This document shows positions 38,901 through 50,689 of a DNA stretch of 64,000 bases, piece after piece (position 1 is the first letter of the stretch; every line of letters begins with the position of its first letter). Both the position numbers and the translations under genes were made by a program. Source of the DNA: Paulownia fortunei (taxonomy: Eukaryota > Streptophyta > Magnoliopsida > Lamiales > Paulowniaceae); assembly GCA_019321725.1 (NCBI GenBank), contig JAGSPU010000056.1, positions 310,001-374,000 on the forward strand, read 5' to 3'. The notes beneath the pieces were generated by a model, which ran no database searches, had not been told where the DNA came from, and saw only the letters and a list, made by a program, of their open reading frames with translations.

Positions 38901-41900
38901 TCAAAAATTTTATCCTTATGGCCCTTGCACTTTTGGCATGAGACTCGCTGTTGCTGAGGTCGCGATACTGGGACTGCACCCGTACAATATTAGTTGTGGA
39001 ATTTGGGTAAAAATCTCTTTGAGAGAATGCATGCATATATGTCTAGGCATCTGAGACAATCAAAAGAGCCTGACTATGTAGCTCTGCAAAAATTGAAAAA
39101 ATCTCTAAGTAGATCTCTTATTATTAAAACAAATGTGGCAATCCTATCATTATAACTGCTGCTCTCCAACATGCAATCTACTGTGGATTGCTATTTCCAA
39201 ATGGCCTTCCCATAATGAATGTAGGAAACCTTGCACCTGACCAAGTTAGTGTATATGATTTGAGCATAAAGATTCTTGGAGAATGACATTGGTAAAGCTT
39301 GTCTGAAAGCTTTCTTAGTCTGTTAATTTCTTTCAATTAATGGCAATCATCTTTGTTTGTGCTGTAAATGTTATTGTGTCATATAAAATGTCAAACACGA
39401 GCAAATGGTTTTAAATTTTAATCCATCTCTTCATTTTTGGTTCATATATGTTTTATTAGTTCTTTAATTATTACTAATTCAATTTTGCTTAAAATTTGCA
39501 GTGATCTTGAAAGTGCAAATGTAATTGTCACTGCAGGTCATAAAGGTTTTAAGTTTTGGGACATACGGTATGCATGATTTGGTATGCATATTATATACTT
39601 GCTGAAGAAGGGAGCTGTGTGTTTTGACCCAATATAACATTTTCTTGCTGAAAATATATACGCCATGGTTTATTAACACTAATGACTTGTAGGAAGATTT
39701 GATCTGATACAAGTGCTAATTCAATAAATGCTGAAAAGCTAGTCAATAAACTTGCTATAAAATCCTCAAATTCATGTTCGCTTTAAAAGTGGACCTGACA
39801 GAACTTTCTTATTTGGATTATGTGAGACTGAAAATGATTTCAAGCAGTCCAAGATGTAATTGTATGGTAGCTGGAACTAGGACGTCATGCTATCCTTGTT
39901 GATTTGAATCTATGAATATATGTGCGACGTGTCTGGTTTAAAAAATTTAAAATTAAGTGATTTTGAATTGGCAGAGACATTTAGCTTAGATTTAAAAAAT
40001 GTAATTATATTTTTTGTGGATAACATCTACATTTAACCCTCAAAAGTTGTGTGCAAGATCATCTTTCTAAGGAGGGGCAATTTTGTGAAGAAAAGTTCCA
40101 TTTTAGGATACAGGACAATAAATCCAGACAAGTATCATGAACAGAGGCACTAAATCCCAGACAGGGAAAGTTGTACTTTTTTTTGCCACACGTGCATGTA
40201 TAGTAAGAATGGACATCTTTAACCTAAAGCCACATACTAGGGAAGGTTAATTGAGCACAATCATTGCACTCTATCCATCATTAATATTTGCTTTTTCCTC
40301 AAATTTCCTATTTATCCCAGTGATCCATTCCGTCCGTTGTGGGACCATTCTATTCAGGGGGTCACTTATGGTTTGGATTGGCTGCCAGATCCAAGGTATA
40401 GGTTAATCATTCATGGAATGAATTCCATCCCCCTTTGATCATTCCATATGTATTCAACTTGTCATTGTTCTTGTAGATGTGTCTTTGGATCCATTGATGA
40501 TGGAACACTGTGGTTACTAAGCTTAGACAAGGCAGCACATGACATCCCAGTTACGGGAAAATGTCTCCCTGCGACATCAAAGCAAGGGTTGCACAGTTTT
40601 GACTGTTCCTCATTTTCAATATGGAGTGTTCAAGCTTCACGGTGGACAGGTTCCTTGTTATAAAAGCATTTATTTTCTTCGACCGGCAGATGTTTGGAAC
40701 CTTACCAATCTTGATATCAGTGCTCCTATTGTGTGAACATATGAGAGAAATGGACATTTTTCTTATCTTTTTTATGGCACGTAACATTACCAATCCTCCC
40801 CTAACGAGACCTCCTTCATTGATAACTGACCAACACCATTTATAGACATCCATAACCTTACAGGCAAGATTGTGTGTGTTCAACGTTTAAATGTCTCCGA
40901 GGTTGCATTTGTGTGTTTAGTATAATCTGTCGTCTTTTTCCAGCTAGTTACCTATTGTGAAAGAAAAATATAAAAGTAATATTTGCAAGGTGTCAGCATC
41001 CTTAAAAGCAAAAATTAAGTCCGAGTCTGATTCTTTCGGATATTAGAAAAAGCACTAGGGAAAGCACTATAGAAGTACATGATGGACAATTATGTAATTA
41101 AGATTTCATTCGGCAGCATATCTTATTTTTTGTCCCACAGTTTCAGGATTTTCCATGTCAGTTTGTCTATGTTGCATTGTCTTTGTATCACGCATATGGT
41201 TTTTTGGACTTGTTCTGCCTCTTGGGGCTTTCCCAGAGGCCATGGTTTGGAGGGCATTTTTGTAGCCCTTGGCTTTCCCTACAATGCCTGTATAATACTA
41301 TCTCAGAATTGAACTAATGATTAAACAAAAAGTTGAAGGAATTTCAAGCTCCTGGTCAGATATGATGGCAGTGACCTGTTGCTACCTATACTATCTTCCA
41401 CCTGAAAAATATCTTCATAAATCTCCAGTTCAATATTATGGGTCCAGATAAGCTGCAGAGAAGTGTCCTTTTGTTTTTTGGTGTAGTGTGTTTATTTTCA
41501 TGTTTATTATAGCATTAGGAGGCCTCGTTGTTTATCATCCTTTCTTCGTCTTTCCTTTTTTTGGCTGGGATAGGGAAAAGGGAGGGGAAAGTTTGAAGCT
41601 GGCTATACATGTGCTGGAGGGGCCACTTACTAAACATGTACTTCTAGATTTCTTTATTATTGATTATGGCATGTAATAAAAAATAACTCATAAATCTGTA
41701 CATGCAATTGCCTAATCCCCCACCCAAAAAAAAAAAAAAAAACATATTTGTCCCTTATAATGCCTTGTGTTATTACATCTTCAAGTTAGGTCTATGGGAT
41801 TATCTACTTTACTGTGCAGCAAAATTTTCAATATAGAAGTCCATGGCCTCTTACTCTTTTTGTTCTCTCTTGCCATGACTATTGACTTAGGCATGGTTGC

Positions 41901-43110
41901 ATATTGTGGTGAGGAAGGAACAACCCTTTGCTTCCAGGTGAACGTCTGGTTAATTATATGTTTTGCAGGTTAATTATATGTTTTCATCCATTTATTTTTA
42001 TTGTTATATGGGATTTCATGTTTATTGTCCCTCAAAATGCTAAAGGAACATCTTTAATGTCATCTTATACATTATTGTCAATTGAGCATCCATCTAAAAC
42101 AACTATGATTTGCTGGCACATGATTATGGAGAACCTCTATGTTTAGAACTCTAATATCTAATATGAATTATCTCATGAACAAAATGTCTGATTTGTTTTT
42201 CCCTAGATAGTCTTGCATTCAATATTGGATATCATTTCTGGTCTTAAAGTTAGATTTGGTTGCGTGGAAATTAATGAACTGTTTGATTTGGGACATTCTG
42301 ACTGGTTTAAATATTGATGAGTGCAAGATGCTTAATTCTTTTTTCAAATGATATGAAACATATTTATGAAAGGTAATTGTGTCGCTTAAAATATGTAAAA
42401 TTGACTCTCAGTCTGCTTAGAAGGTGAGATCTAAATATATATATTTGCTTTTAAAGAATGTTATATTTATTTGAAATGTTCAGCAGTTAACTCTTCCTTT
42501 GACAATCTCATTTACTTTAAGCAGCCGACAACTAGATCAGTGAGGGATCCTTCGCGAAATAGATGCATCATTATCTTTGTGGATCACTGTTGAAGAGGGA
42601 CCCCCTTATTGTAGTTAGTCCACTGACTAATGTTCCCAAAAAGATCCCCGATATGAAACGGTCTGGAGCAGCGAAAGAACAAGAGAAAAGAGCGAAGGAA
42701 CAGATAGCAAAAGTCTAACAAACGATGAGCAAGCTCTAGGTAATTGTGATATTGTGCAAAAAAATTTCTTTGAGAGCATGTTTAAGTTCTTGTTTATTGC
42801 AGCAATATGTTATGGAAGCGATCCTGTTGAAGAGCATGGGTCTGACAACTCATTGACGGTGATAAAGAAACAAGCACCAAAATCAAGACGAACAGCAAGA
42901 GTCAACTAAAAGCTGATCAAGAAATTGAAGGGGAGAGAGGAGAGGAAATAATTTTCCTCCAAAAATTGTGCAATGCATAGAGTGAGATGGAATGTAAACA
43001 AAGGCAGCGAAAAGTGGCTCTGCTATGGAGGAGCTGGTGGCTTGGTACGCTGTCAGGAGTTGATTTTCTGTTTTTCAATAGCCACAAGTGTTGCATTTGT
43101 TGTATTATAG
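32984..43110 (+). CDS. AT-hook/WD40-repeat protein, TFIIIC subunit GTF3C2-like, ~15 exons, frame-disrupted
   Basis: Probably a nuclear WD40 scaffold of the RNA polymerase III factor TFIIIC (Arabidopsis At1g19485 type). Exons: 32984-33276, 33403-33526, 33623-33662, 33736-33829, 35077-35876, 36968-37096, 38056-38128, 38404-38443, 38590-38662, 39502-39567, 40321-40395, 40477-40649, 41891-41937, 42525-42739, 42803-43110. The first exon is acidic and Lys-rich. Exon 5 has AT-hooks PRPRGRPRKKP (about residue 250) and PKGRGNKAK. WD-type blades include GGAVWALDWCPR, LTVEWSLSSPHDMILAGCHD, TAGHKGFKFWDIRDPFRPLW and GVTYGLDWLPDPRCVFGSID. Frames of exons 1-2 and 4-13 join cleanly. Exon 3 needs one extra base to reach SKDFVMHVGG. 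Exons 14-15 break near 42564, 42704, 42908, 42953 and 42970, yet keep recognisable pieces (CYGSDPVEEHGSDN, AMHRVRWNVNKGSEKWLCYG). The stop at 43108-43110 is tentative. Expected product about 850 residues. Confidence 0.82.
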
Positions 43111-43296
43111 TCTTGAATCTGTGGGAGTTTTGTTGAATTATAAAAAATACATGTATTCTGTGTTCAAATAAATTAAGAGATCAATTTTGTTCAATGTACA
43201 AATAAGTTAAAATATTAACATCGATTAAATGTATAAAGTTATATGATGAGGTAAGTTATACTCTCGTAGAGTGTTAAATGTATAAAAAAAATCTTA

Positions 43297-43468
43297 CAAG
43301 TATTTTTTGTCTAGACTATTATGAAAAGGGCAATACATGAGATATGTTCTATAAGTAGTTTTTTGTCTAGAGTATTTTGAAAAGGCAATACATGAGATAT
43401 ATGTTCTACGAGTAGTTTTTTGTCAAGACAATTTTTGAAAAGGGCAATACATGATATATATGTTCTAT
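43297..43468. repeat. Three diverged tandem copies, ~57-bp unit
   Basis: The motif TTTTTTGTCTAGAGTATT, then GGCAATACATGAGATA and ATGTTCTA, occurs three times in a row with small changes. It lies just after the WD40 gene. Confidence 0.88.
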
Positions 43469-44305
43469 ATTTGTCTTTATGTGGTTACGCTAATGCACCC
43501 TATGTTTTAGGGTGGCAAAAAATGATTTAGGATATCTAAGCTGTTAAATTTTACTAAACTTTTTGGCCTGCTGCTATCATTTCTGCTCTAATCACAATTA
43601 GTAGGCTTCTGTTTCAAATTTCCACGCGCACCCACACAAAAACCCCGTACTAAAACTGTACTGTTATTGTTTGTCTTAATTTTGTGCCAAAACCCTCTTC
43701 AATGAATCAGCTACTGAATCACCTTTGGATTGCATGTGTTTGCTTACTGGTGAAGATACAATTTGTAAGAAATAAAAAGGCCACGTTGATTGAGCAGCCA
43801 GCTTTTGATTCACATGATGGAAATTAAGCCACCATGCAGGCATGCACACACACAAATTCTTGGAATTGAAAATGCTTTCAGTTGAAGTAAGCATTTAATT
43901 ACCTTTACAGCTGCATGCTTGGGTACCATTATAAATGCTAACAGCCTCCATGTCATTTAAAGGGGGAGAGAAGAGAATCACTTGTAAAATAAAATAACTG
44001 ATTGATTGAAATATTTAAGAATTGGGAAACACAAGAGAGATAATTGTGAAGTGTTGTTGTCAACTCTTTATAATTATTTTTTAATATAGGGATTCGTTGT
44101 TATTAACTAAACCACATCATATTTGTATATGATTTTTCTATTTGTTGAATATTATTTTTGTCATCAAACTTGTTTGTGAAATATGAACTCCAATAAATTA
44201 AATTTTGAATCCAATTTTTATGGTTGTGCACAATATGTATCAGATTTACATCATATACCCTCTTCATGTGCATATTGTGAGTGATATTCGACATGCTTTC
44301 TGCAG

Positions 44306-44590
44306 CAAAGGCAATGAAGACAGAGCCGGTGGAGGCTGAATTAGACTCCGGTTCAGGGGAAATTCCATCCTATAAGAGCATTGCATCCAGGCCTGGTTTA
44401 TGACATTGGTACAAACTCTATAATAGTTCCCTCTAAAAACAGAGCTACAACAGCCAAAAATATTGGCCTATTAACAGGCAGTAGAAAATACAACTGCTCC
44501 AGCGTTCCACACGCAAAAGGAGTGGATGCCCTCAACTATCCTTCCTATAAAATAAGTCTTATTGTACAAGTCTCCGGATCACTGGAGTGA
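44306..44590 (+). pseudogene. Subtilisin-like protease (S8) 3'-end remnant
   Basis: After a splice-acceptor-like TTTCTGCAG, the reading AKAMKTEPVEAELDSGSGEI is followed, after a frame change near 44365-44372, by ALHPGLVYDIGTNS and later by NIGLLTGSRKYNCSS and GVDALNYPSYKI. These match the region after the catalytic Ser in plant subtilases (GxG...NPxxALxPGLVYD...LNYPS). The part between GTNS and NIGLL is scrambled relative to the family. No catalytic Asp, His or Ser exon is seen upstream, and the Fn3-like C-terminal domain is cut off by TGA at 44588-44590. It is a decayed fragment, not a working protease. Confidence 0.75.
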
Positions 44591-45484
44591 CTCCAAGTTT
44601 AATGTTAAGAGCCCTATTCTTGCATATAGGCCATATTTAGTACATTATCAACCGTTGATTTTGATGGTAAATGCACTGCTATTCAACCTTTTTTTTACAA
44701 AAAAAAAAAAAATGTTATTTCCCCTGATGATTGCCTTAGATCAACTTTTAACTTTTTACATTTTCTAACTAAAAATGACGTTGCCCAACTTGCTTCCATT
44801 TCATAAAAGCAATAGATGAATAGCAATACTGACAACGATTATAAAAAATTAAGTCCAACGCATTCATAGGCCAAAATCTCATAGCCGGGCATTAAAAAAT
44901 GAGCTTATCAACATGGAAAATCAGGGAGAACTTTGGATAAGCAAACTTACAGAAAAAACAAGAAAACAAAGGGAAAGAACAAAAATTGCACGGAAATAAA
45001 TCAAATCAAGATTTCCAGTGGAAAAGGTACATACACTGTGACTTCCATATGCGTCCTCTTCCCATTCTTCAGGCTCGGGCCATCCAGAATCCCTTCCGGG
45101 TGAACTATAAAACTAAGATACTATTTCTGAACTTGCCGCTCCTCTACAGGTGGCCAGCGTTACTATGATGTCAAATTATCACTCTATTTCTTAAGACTGT
45201 TAGAGCATTAGGCTGTCAGACAAAAAGACAGGTCCAGGAAGAACAAGTTCGAAGCTTCTTCGACTTAACTGGTGAGTATGCACATGTGACTGATGTTGAC
45301 TTGCCAGCGATCTTGGAATTTAGAGAACAAAAAAACTCCTAAACAATTAAGGACACTTCCAATTTAGAGATTCCACTCCTGATTTATTTTCAGCATTTAC
45401 TTCAAAACTTTAACTCCTCATACCATCCAGCATCAGTTAAACAAAGATACCAGAATTCTTCTCTACTGCACCTTAACCAGAGGC

Positions 45485-48400
45485 TCAATAGTTTGTAGGG
45501 ACATGATGGCAATTGATATTTTTTAGTTTCATCAACTCCTTCCTCCTCCTCCTGGCCTCAGTTGCAGCAAAGACATCCTCTGATCTTTTATGGGAGCAGA
45601 TAATTGGCTCTTGATTCTTCTGCGACAAACCATGTCTCACACTCTCAGGCAGAAACAACATTGACATCAGAAGTATCATCTTCCTGGCAATTTCTAGTAG
45701 GCCCGAGACTTTCTTGGGGTCTGACCTGGCTGAACAGCCCAGGCACAAGGAAAGTAGCTTTGGGATGATGTGCTGTGGACTGACCACCACTGTCTGGTGG
45801 AGAAGTAAATCCAGCTCCATGAACACTGCCCACAGAAATAGTTTTCGTGGAATTAGAAGACTCTACCCTCATGTTTTGGTTTGAAGACAACCGATTCTTA
45901 TCTTCATGCAGCAGAGTCTCTGAACATGAACACGTACTGCATTGGTGAGTGTTTTTTCTGTCGTTAGTACCAGAATGGGAGTGAAGTGTACAACTATGAG
46001 TGAGAAAAGGAAGGAACCAAGGTACTGGGAATACAAATAAGGGAGTTCCTGGTCTAGCAATTCCCATGGAGTTTTCTTGTCCTTGATGTGGACAGGGTAT
46101 ATCCCTATGTGGCATAGGATATTGTGATGAACTCATATCATTAGATTGAGACGCACATTGGAACTGGAAAACATCTGAAGATGGAAAAATAGAGGGCCAA
46201 AAACAAGGAACTATAGACGGCTGATTATGCAAAAAATTGGAGTGCTCGTAGTGGCAGAACAAGATATCTCTGCCTGGGATGTCTTCGGCTCATCTTGCAT
46301 TTCTGCTGGTTCAGCCTTCTTTAGTTTAGCCAACTGCATGCAAAAGAATGGGCGATGCAGAAAATATTTCCAAGGACAAACAGCTAACCGTCCAGATGTG
46401 CTTACCTGTGCTTTGAGAAATTCATTTCCACCTTTCAAAGAATTATACTCCTCCACTGCCAGCACCTTTTCCTTTTCACCAGAATTTGTTGATCCAAAAC
46501 AAAAAGATAACTTCAGTAATTTCTTCTAATAACAAGAATGAAGAGGTAGAAGAAACTTCATGCACTATTTCGACTCTACTATGAGTGAAAGTCAAGGAAA
46601 TAAAAAAAAAAAAATACACAAAACAGAAGAAAACAAAACAAAACATAGAAAAAGGAAAATATGCCACATACCTTCTTCAATTTTTCATTCTCTTCCAACA
46701 CGTCAGCTGCTTTTCTGGTCAACTCCAGATACATAGCCTGGTCGAAAGCAACCAAAATACCAACCAACATAACCTAAACTATCTGATCATATTGAAGTGC
46801 CATAGAAGTACAAGAAACAGAATACAAGCAGTGGCTTTGCTGTATTTTTCTCCCTTATACAAAGATGGTGACACGAAAACCCCACCACCCACCCACCCAC
46901 TCCACCCAAAAAAAAAAATTAAATAAAAAAATGAATAAATAACTGATCTCGTAAACAAATTTAATATTAAAATACTGATAAATCATGGACTGTGATAAAT
47001 AGCATTTGGCAAGCACAAAGTACCTATTGTTAAAAGGCATTCTACTAGTGCACTTCTAGCTGCAGGACACAATTGAATGTGCATTCTCACATATCACATC
47101 TTCAAATATAATGTAGCTATACATGTAAACACTGTAAATGTATTAATCAGACCAATTTATAAAGGCAAACGTATTGAAAACATCTTTGGATATCCTATGG
47201 TTGCTCGTTGTTGTTATGGCTAGTTCCTGTTATAGACTTGTCGAATCATAACATTAACAAAAAGGCCCTTCAATTTGAACTACCATCAAATTTACCATCT
47301 GCTTATGTATTCTAACTTCCTGATTGATGTTAATGGCTACCAAAATTCTCCAAAGATGCTCAACCTAGGCAGCATCAATACAAATGAATGGGTCTCCCAA
47401 TTACACCAATATACATACATGAAAAGAGTGTCCATGCATACATATATGTTGTATGTATGTGAGTATGGGTATACGTGTATGCATGTTCTGTGTATGTATA
47501 TATATGTGTAGTATGCATACACTACATGCGCATATGCATGTGTGGTATGTTTTTATGTATGTGTGTGCGCAGAAACATATAAACTCATATATACAACATA
47601 AATGTATATGCATGAATATGTATGTACGTATTATATGCATGTATTTATACATATACATTATGTATGCACATATCATGTACTGCATTAGTACATGCATGCC
47701 CTATATATACATGTAAACACACACAAACATATACAGAGTGTATGTACTATGTATGCATGTGTATATGTACATATGTACATAATATGTATATTTAACAGCA
47801 TGGACAGATGAAGCTCCTAAAATTCCACAAGAGACTGAATTTGCCAATAATATGGCTCTCTTTTTTCACTACATCCAACAGGCATCATGTTTAAAGAGTG
47901 ACCTTCTTTTGTTACCATTCACCATGCTTCACGTATACCTTATGGAGGGAAAGAATCAAGTGTCAAATCTTGAGAAAAAAACATTTATCCTTAAGAGAAG
48001 GCCCCTGCTTCACATGGTCTGGGCCATTTCAACAACCGGACATTTTCCAATCACTCGTGATATTGGATGCTAAATATGTAATACCACCATTATATGCCCA
48101 TTTTTATGTCAACATCATCACATGACCTTTGCCAACATAATTTTTTTACTGCAGAACACCACAACCAGAAGAACATTCATTTCATTTCTTTCTTCCCATT
48201 ATCTACAATGAATACAACAGTGCAAGAAATCAGACCAGGAAAGTGAATGCAGTACTTTTGTATGTTTTTGTTTCTCAATCAACCTCAAATGCGTCAGAAT
48301 ATTAAGCATGCAGCTACATTGATACCATAAACACACAAGCAAATGAAGCCTACCTGTCTGCGGCGAATAGTCTGCCTGGCAGACTCTCTGTTTGCCAAGA

Positions 48401-50213
48401 CACGGCGAAGCTTTCGTGCTTCCTTCTCAGCCTGAGTGGAAGAGAACCACTTAAGTTGTTAAAGAAAAGCAGAACTTTGATAAATCAAGAAGAGAAGCAA
48501 GTTTATGTACCTCGGTCAATTTCGGCCTTAACTTGCTCACAGAATTTGATTGACAACTTGTACTGCACAACTGGCTGGGAATATTATCAACAATTTTCTC
48601 AGTCTTTTCAGGACTTGTAATTGTAGTAGATGCATAATCACAAAACTGTTGGACTATTGGTTGATCCTGATATACACAAAAACACTGCTCAATCCCTGCA
48701 AAGTGCATGGTTTAACTTGGTGACAAAAATTGCATCCTAAACATCATCCGCAGGATGCAACTATTAATGTAAGTCTTATAAGAACTCTGAGGTCACAGAC
48801 CAGAAACTGCAGATCAAGTTGAATGATGGTCACATTTTTCACAGAAAAGAATATCACAAAGCAAGTTATGGGCCCTGCAGGTAACCAAGTAGGCAAAAGC
48901 CGTAATTGTTCTGCATGTGGTTAAAGTACTTAAAATTCGTCCAGCACGCATCGCGAAGATCTCAAAGCACTAACAGACATACTAGCATACAGCTTCAGCT
49001 TCAAATAAGTTAATTCTTAGATGAAATAATCACTATTTGTTCTGAATGGCCCATAAAAATTTTGAGCATCTCCTAGTCACTTAGTTGTACAGTTCCAAGA
49101 TTCCATTTGGTAAAAGTCTCAAGAGACAAGAAGGAATGCTGATGCTCCATTCACTAACCAATTCATCGCATCAATTTTTTCGGATAAAGAATGCATGAGG
49201 GGAATTTTACCGGAAAATTACCATTCTCAAGTTTCATAAGGTACACCACAGAAATGTTGTTATTGCAGAGCATAACTTGTCCCCCAAATCCCACCACCGC
49301 CAAGAAAAAAGGAAGGAGGAGGAGAAGGAAGAAGAATAAGAAGAAAACAAAGAACGTATTCCTGCAACAAAGACATCTCCAGGTGCTTTACAAATTCTTA
49401 TCTACTTCAAAAAGGCTAACTAAATATTCGCCATGAATTTTATGATTTTTTTCTAGTTCAAAATCCAATATATCATGCCCCATCTTCTTTTGAAAGCCAC
49501 TTTCCCGACGATGAAAAGAGGAATCCTGAGGATTTCAAGCAATGAATGGCGAGGCGAGTACTATACCAAGCTCAATATCATGAGCTATTTTCAAAGAAAT
49601 TTCGACTATCCCACAGCAAAGTCAAGGCCAACATGTTCCGAAAGACAAGATCACTGTTTTTAGCGGATAAGCAATAGCAGCAGCTTTCTTTAAGGTTGAT
49701 AATTAATTGCGTCTCCAAACCCCGACTGACTGGAGTTTTCAACCCGGCCAATGCAATAAACCACATGAAGAATATAACATAAGTATGGAGTACTATGTCG
49801 TAATGCACCAACTTTCATGTTTGAAATTATGGTGTAATTTTTTTTTATTTTTTTTTCCTTCTTTGTGCAAGTATGTTTGACAATCGCAATTCCTCTTTTT
49901 CCTTTACCATAGAAGCATTAAAAGAGGAAAATAAGAATCTTTGTAGGAGAAACATGAATTATTAATTACGCAGAAAAAACACACACAGAAGGGCTGTTGT
50001 ATCTAGCAAAGTGCGACACTTTTAAGCAAACATTTTTAGGAAATACTCATGTAAATAGGATAGTTAAAACCTGAGAGTGGCGGGTGGAAGTGACCGCCGC
50101 TTCAGTCACGAGTTGCCGTTCAACTCGCCGGAACTCGAAGCGCCACCGGGCAAGGCGGAACACCGAGCCAACCCAGCCAGAGCTTCCGCTGCCTCCAGCT
50201 CACACGCCACCAT
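45485..50213 (-). CDS. bZIP transcription factor, bZIP62-like, 6 exons, frame-disrupted
   Basis: A nuclear DNA-binding factor. Minus-strand exons: 50213-50071 (tentative), 48666-48511, 48431-48354, 46737-46672, 46471-46406, 46333-45485. Exon 3 holds the basic region KEARKLRRVLANRESARQTI followed by RRRQ; exons 4-6 hold the zipper, with L/V/L/A/L/L at seven-residue steps from YLELTRKAADVLEENEKLKK through FLKAQ. The long last exon has conserved patches CFWPSIFPSSD and PGTPLFVFPVPWFLPF, and the C-terminal TEARRRRKELMKLKN. Exons 2-5 are clean and in phase. Breaks: near 50106 in exon 1 (after AAEALAGLARCS), at the A6 run 46231-46236 (T6 on the coding strand), and near 45648. At the first two, one added base restores the family order. 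The start is the ATG nearest the conserved N-terminal patch and is uncertain. Similar to Arabidopsis bZIP62 (At1g19490). Confidence 0.85.
47396..47790. repeat. Alternating purine-pyrimidine tract in the bZIP intron
   Basis: About 400 bases made almost entirely of TGTATG, CATACA, TATATG and TGCATG steps in the long intron between exons 3 and 4. It is open in several frames on both strands only because of this composition. Such DNA can adopt Z-form or cruciform structure; no function is shown. Confidence 0.8.
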
Positions 50214-50633
50214 CCGACCACCCTCCTCTTCCCCAGCTTCTCCAGCTCACACGTCCCCATGTGATCATCCTCCTCTCCTCCGCCACCGGACACGCCTCCA
50301 GGCTAACTTCCGGCCGTTCCATTCTTTGCCGACTTATCTCTCTGGAATCCTGGGATTTAAGCACAAAACAATAAAGAATCTGGACAAGAAGGCCTAGGGG
50401 TATTGAATATTGATAGGCCGTTTCACGACGTTTAAATGTCCCGTTTCAATTTTTATTTTTTATTTTTTATTTTTTATTTTGTTATTTGAATATATGACTT
50501 GTGTATTGGATAAATATCTATTGTTAATTTTAAATATAATTTATCTTATAAATATGAATTATATATTTAATAGTAAAATAAAAATAAAAATAAAATAAGA
50601 AATTCAAAATCTGTTTCACGAGCAAGCGCGAGC
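50214..50633. other. 5' flank of the bZIP gene
   Basis: The GC-rich part up to about 50330 is probably 5' UTR or upstream coding. It contains a near-repeat of the start region, with CCAGCTCACACG at about 50198 and again at about 50243. An ATG at 50322-50320 opens only a short frame. Beyond it the DNA becomes AT-rich, with a (TTTTTTA)n-like stretch at 50451-50480. Confidence 0.45.
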
Positions 50634-50689
50634 CACGTCTGCGAACTAGCCACGTGTCACCATGTCACGTGCTGTTAAGAGCGCACGTG
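50634..50689. promoter_or_regulatory. Cluster of three CACGTG G-boxes plus one CACGTC
   Basis: CACGTC at 50634-50639 and CACGTG at 50651-50656, 50666-50671 and 50684-50689, spaced about 15-18 bases apart, lie 420-480 bases upstream of the bZIP start codon. CACGTG is palindromic and is bound by plant bZIP and bHLH factors; ACGT-core pairs act as ABA-response elements. The density in AT-rich DNA is far above chance. Control of the bZIP gene, possibly by its own product, is inferred. Confidence 0.65.

Larger units (their letters stand above)
43111..45484. other. Spacer between convergent WD40 and bZIP genes
   Basis: It contains a three-copy tandem repeat (43297-43468) and a subtilase remnant (44306-44590). 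A minus-strand open stretch at about 45024-45110 reads GWPEPEEWEEDAYGSHS between plausible splice sites, but it links to nothing recognised. Nothing else coding is seen. Confidence 0.45.

Noticed and set aside
43676..43894. Minus-strand ORF of 72 codons
   Set aside because: Protein-like in places, but no recognised domain, no splice context and no neighbour to join; treated as chance.
47337..47716. Long open frames on both strands rich in Met, Tyr, Cys and Ile
   Set aside because: Produced by the alternating TGTATG/CATACA repeat inside a bZIP intron.
50077..50397. Plus-strand ORF of 106 codons, Pro/Ser/Ala-rich
   Set aside because: It begins with GTG, not ATG, and is antisense to the GC-rich bZIP exon 1, whose minus-strand reading AAEALAGLARCS fits the family better.
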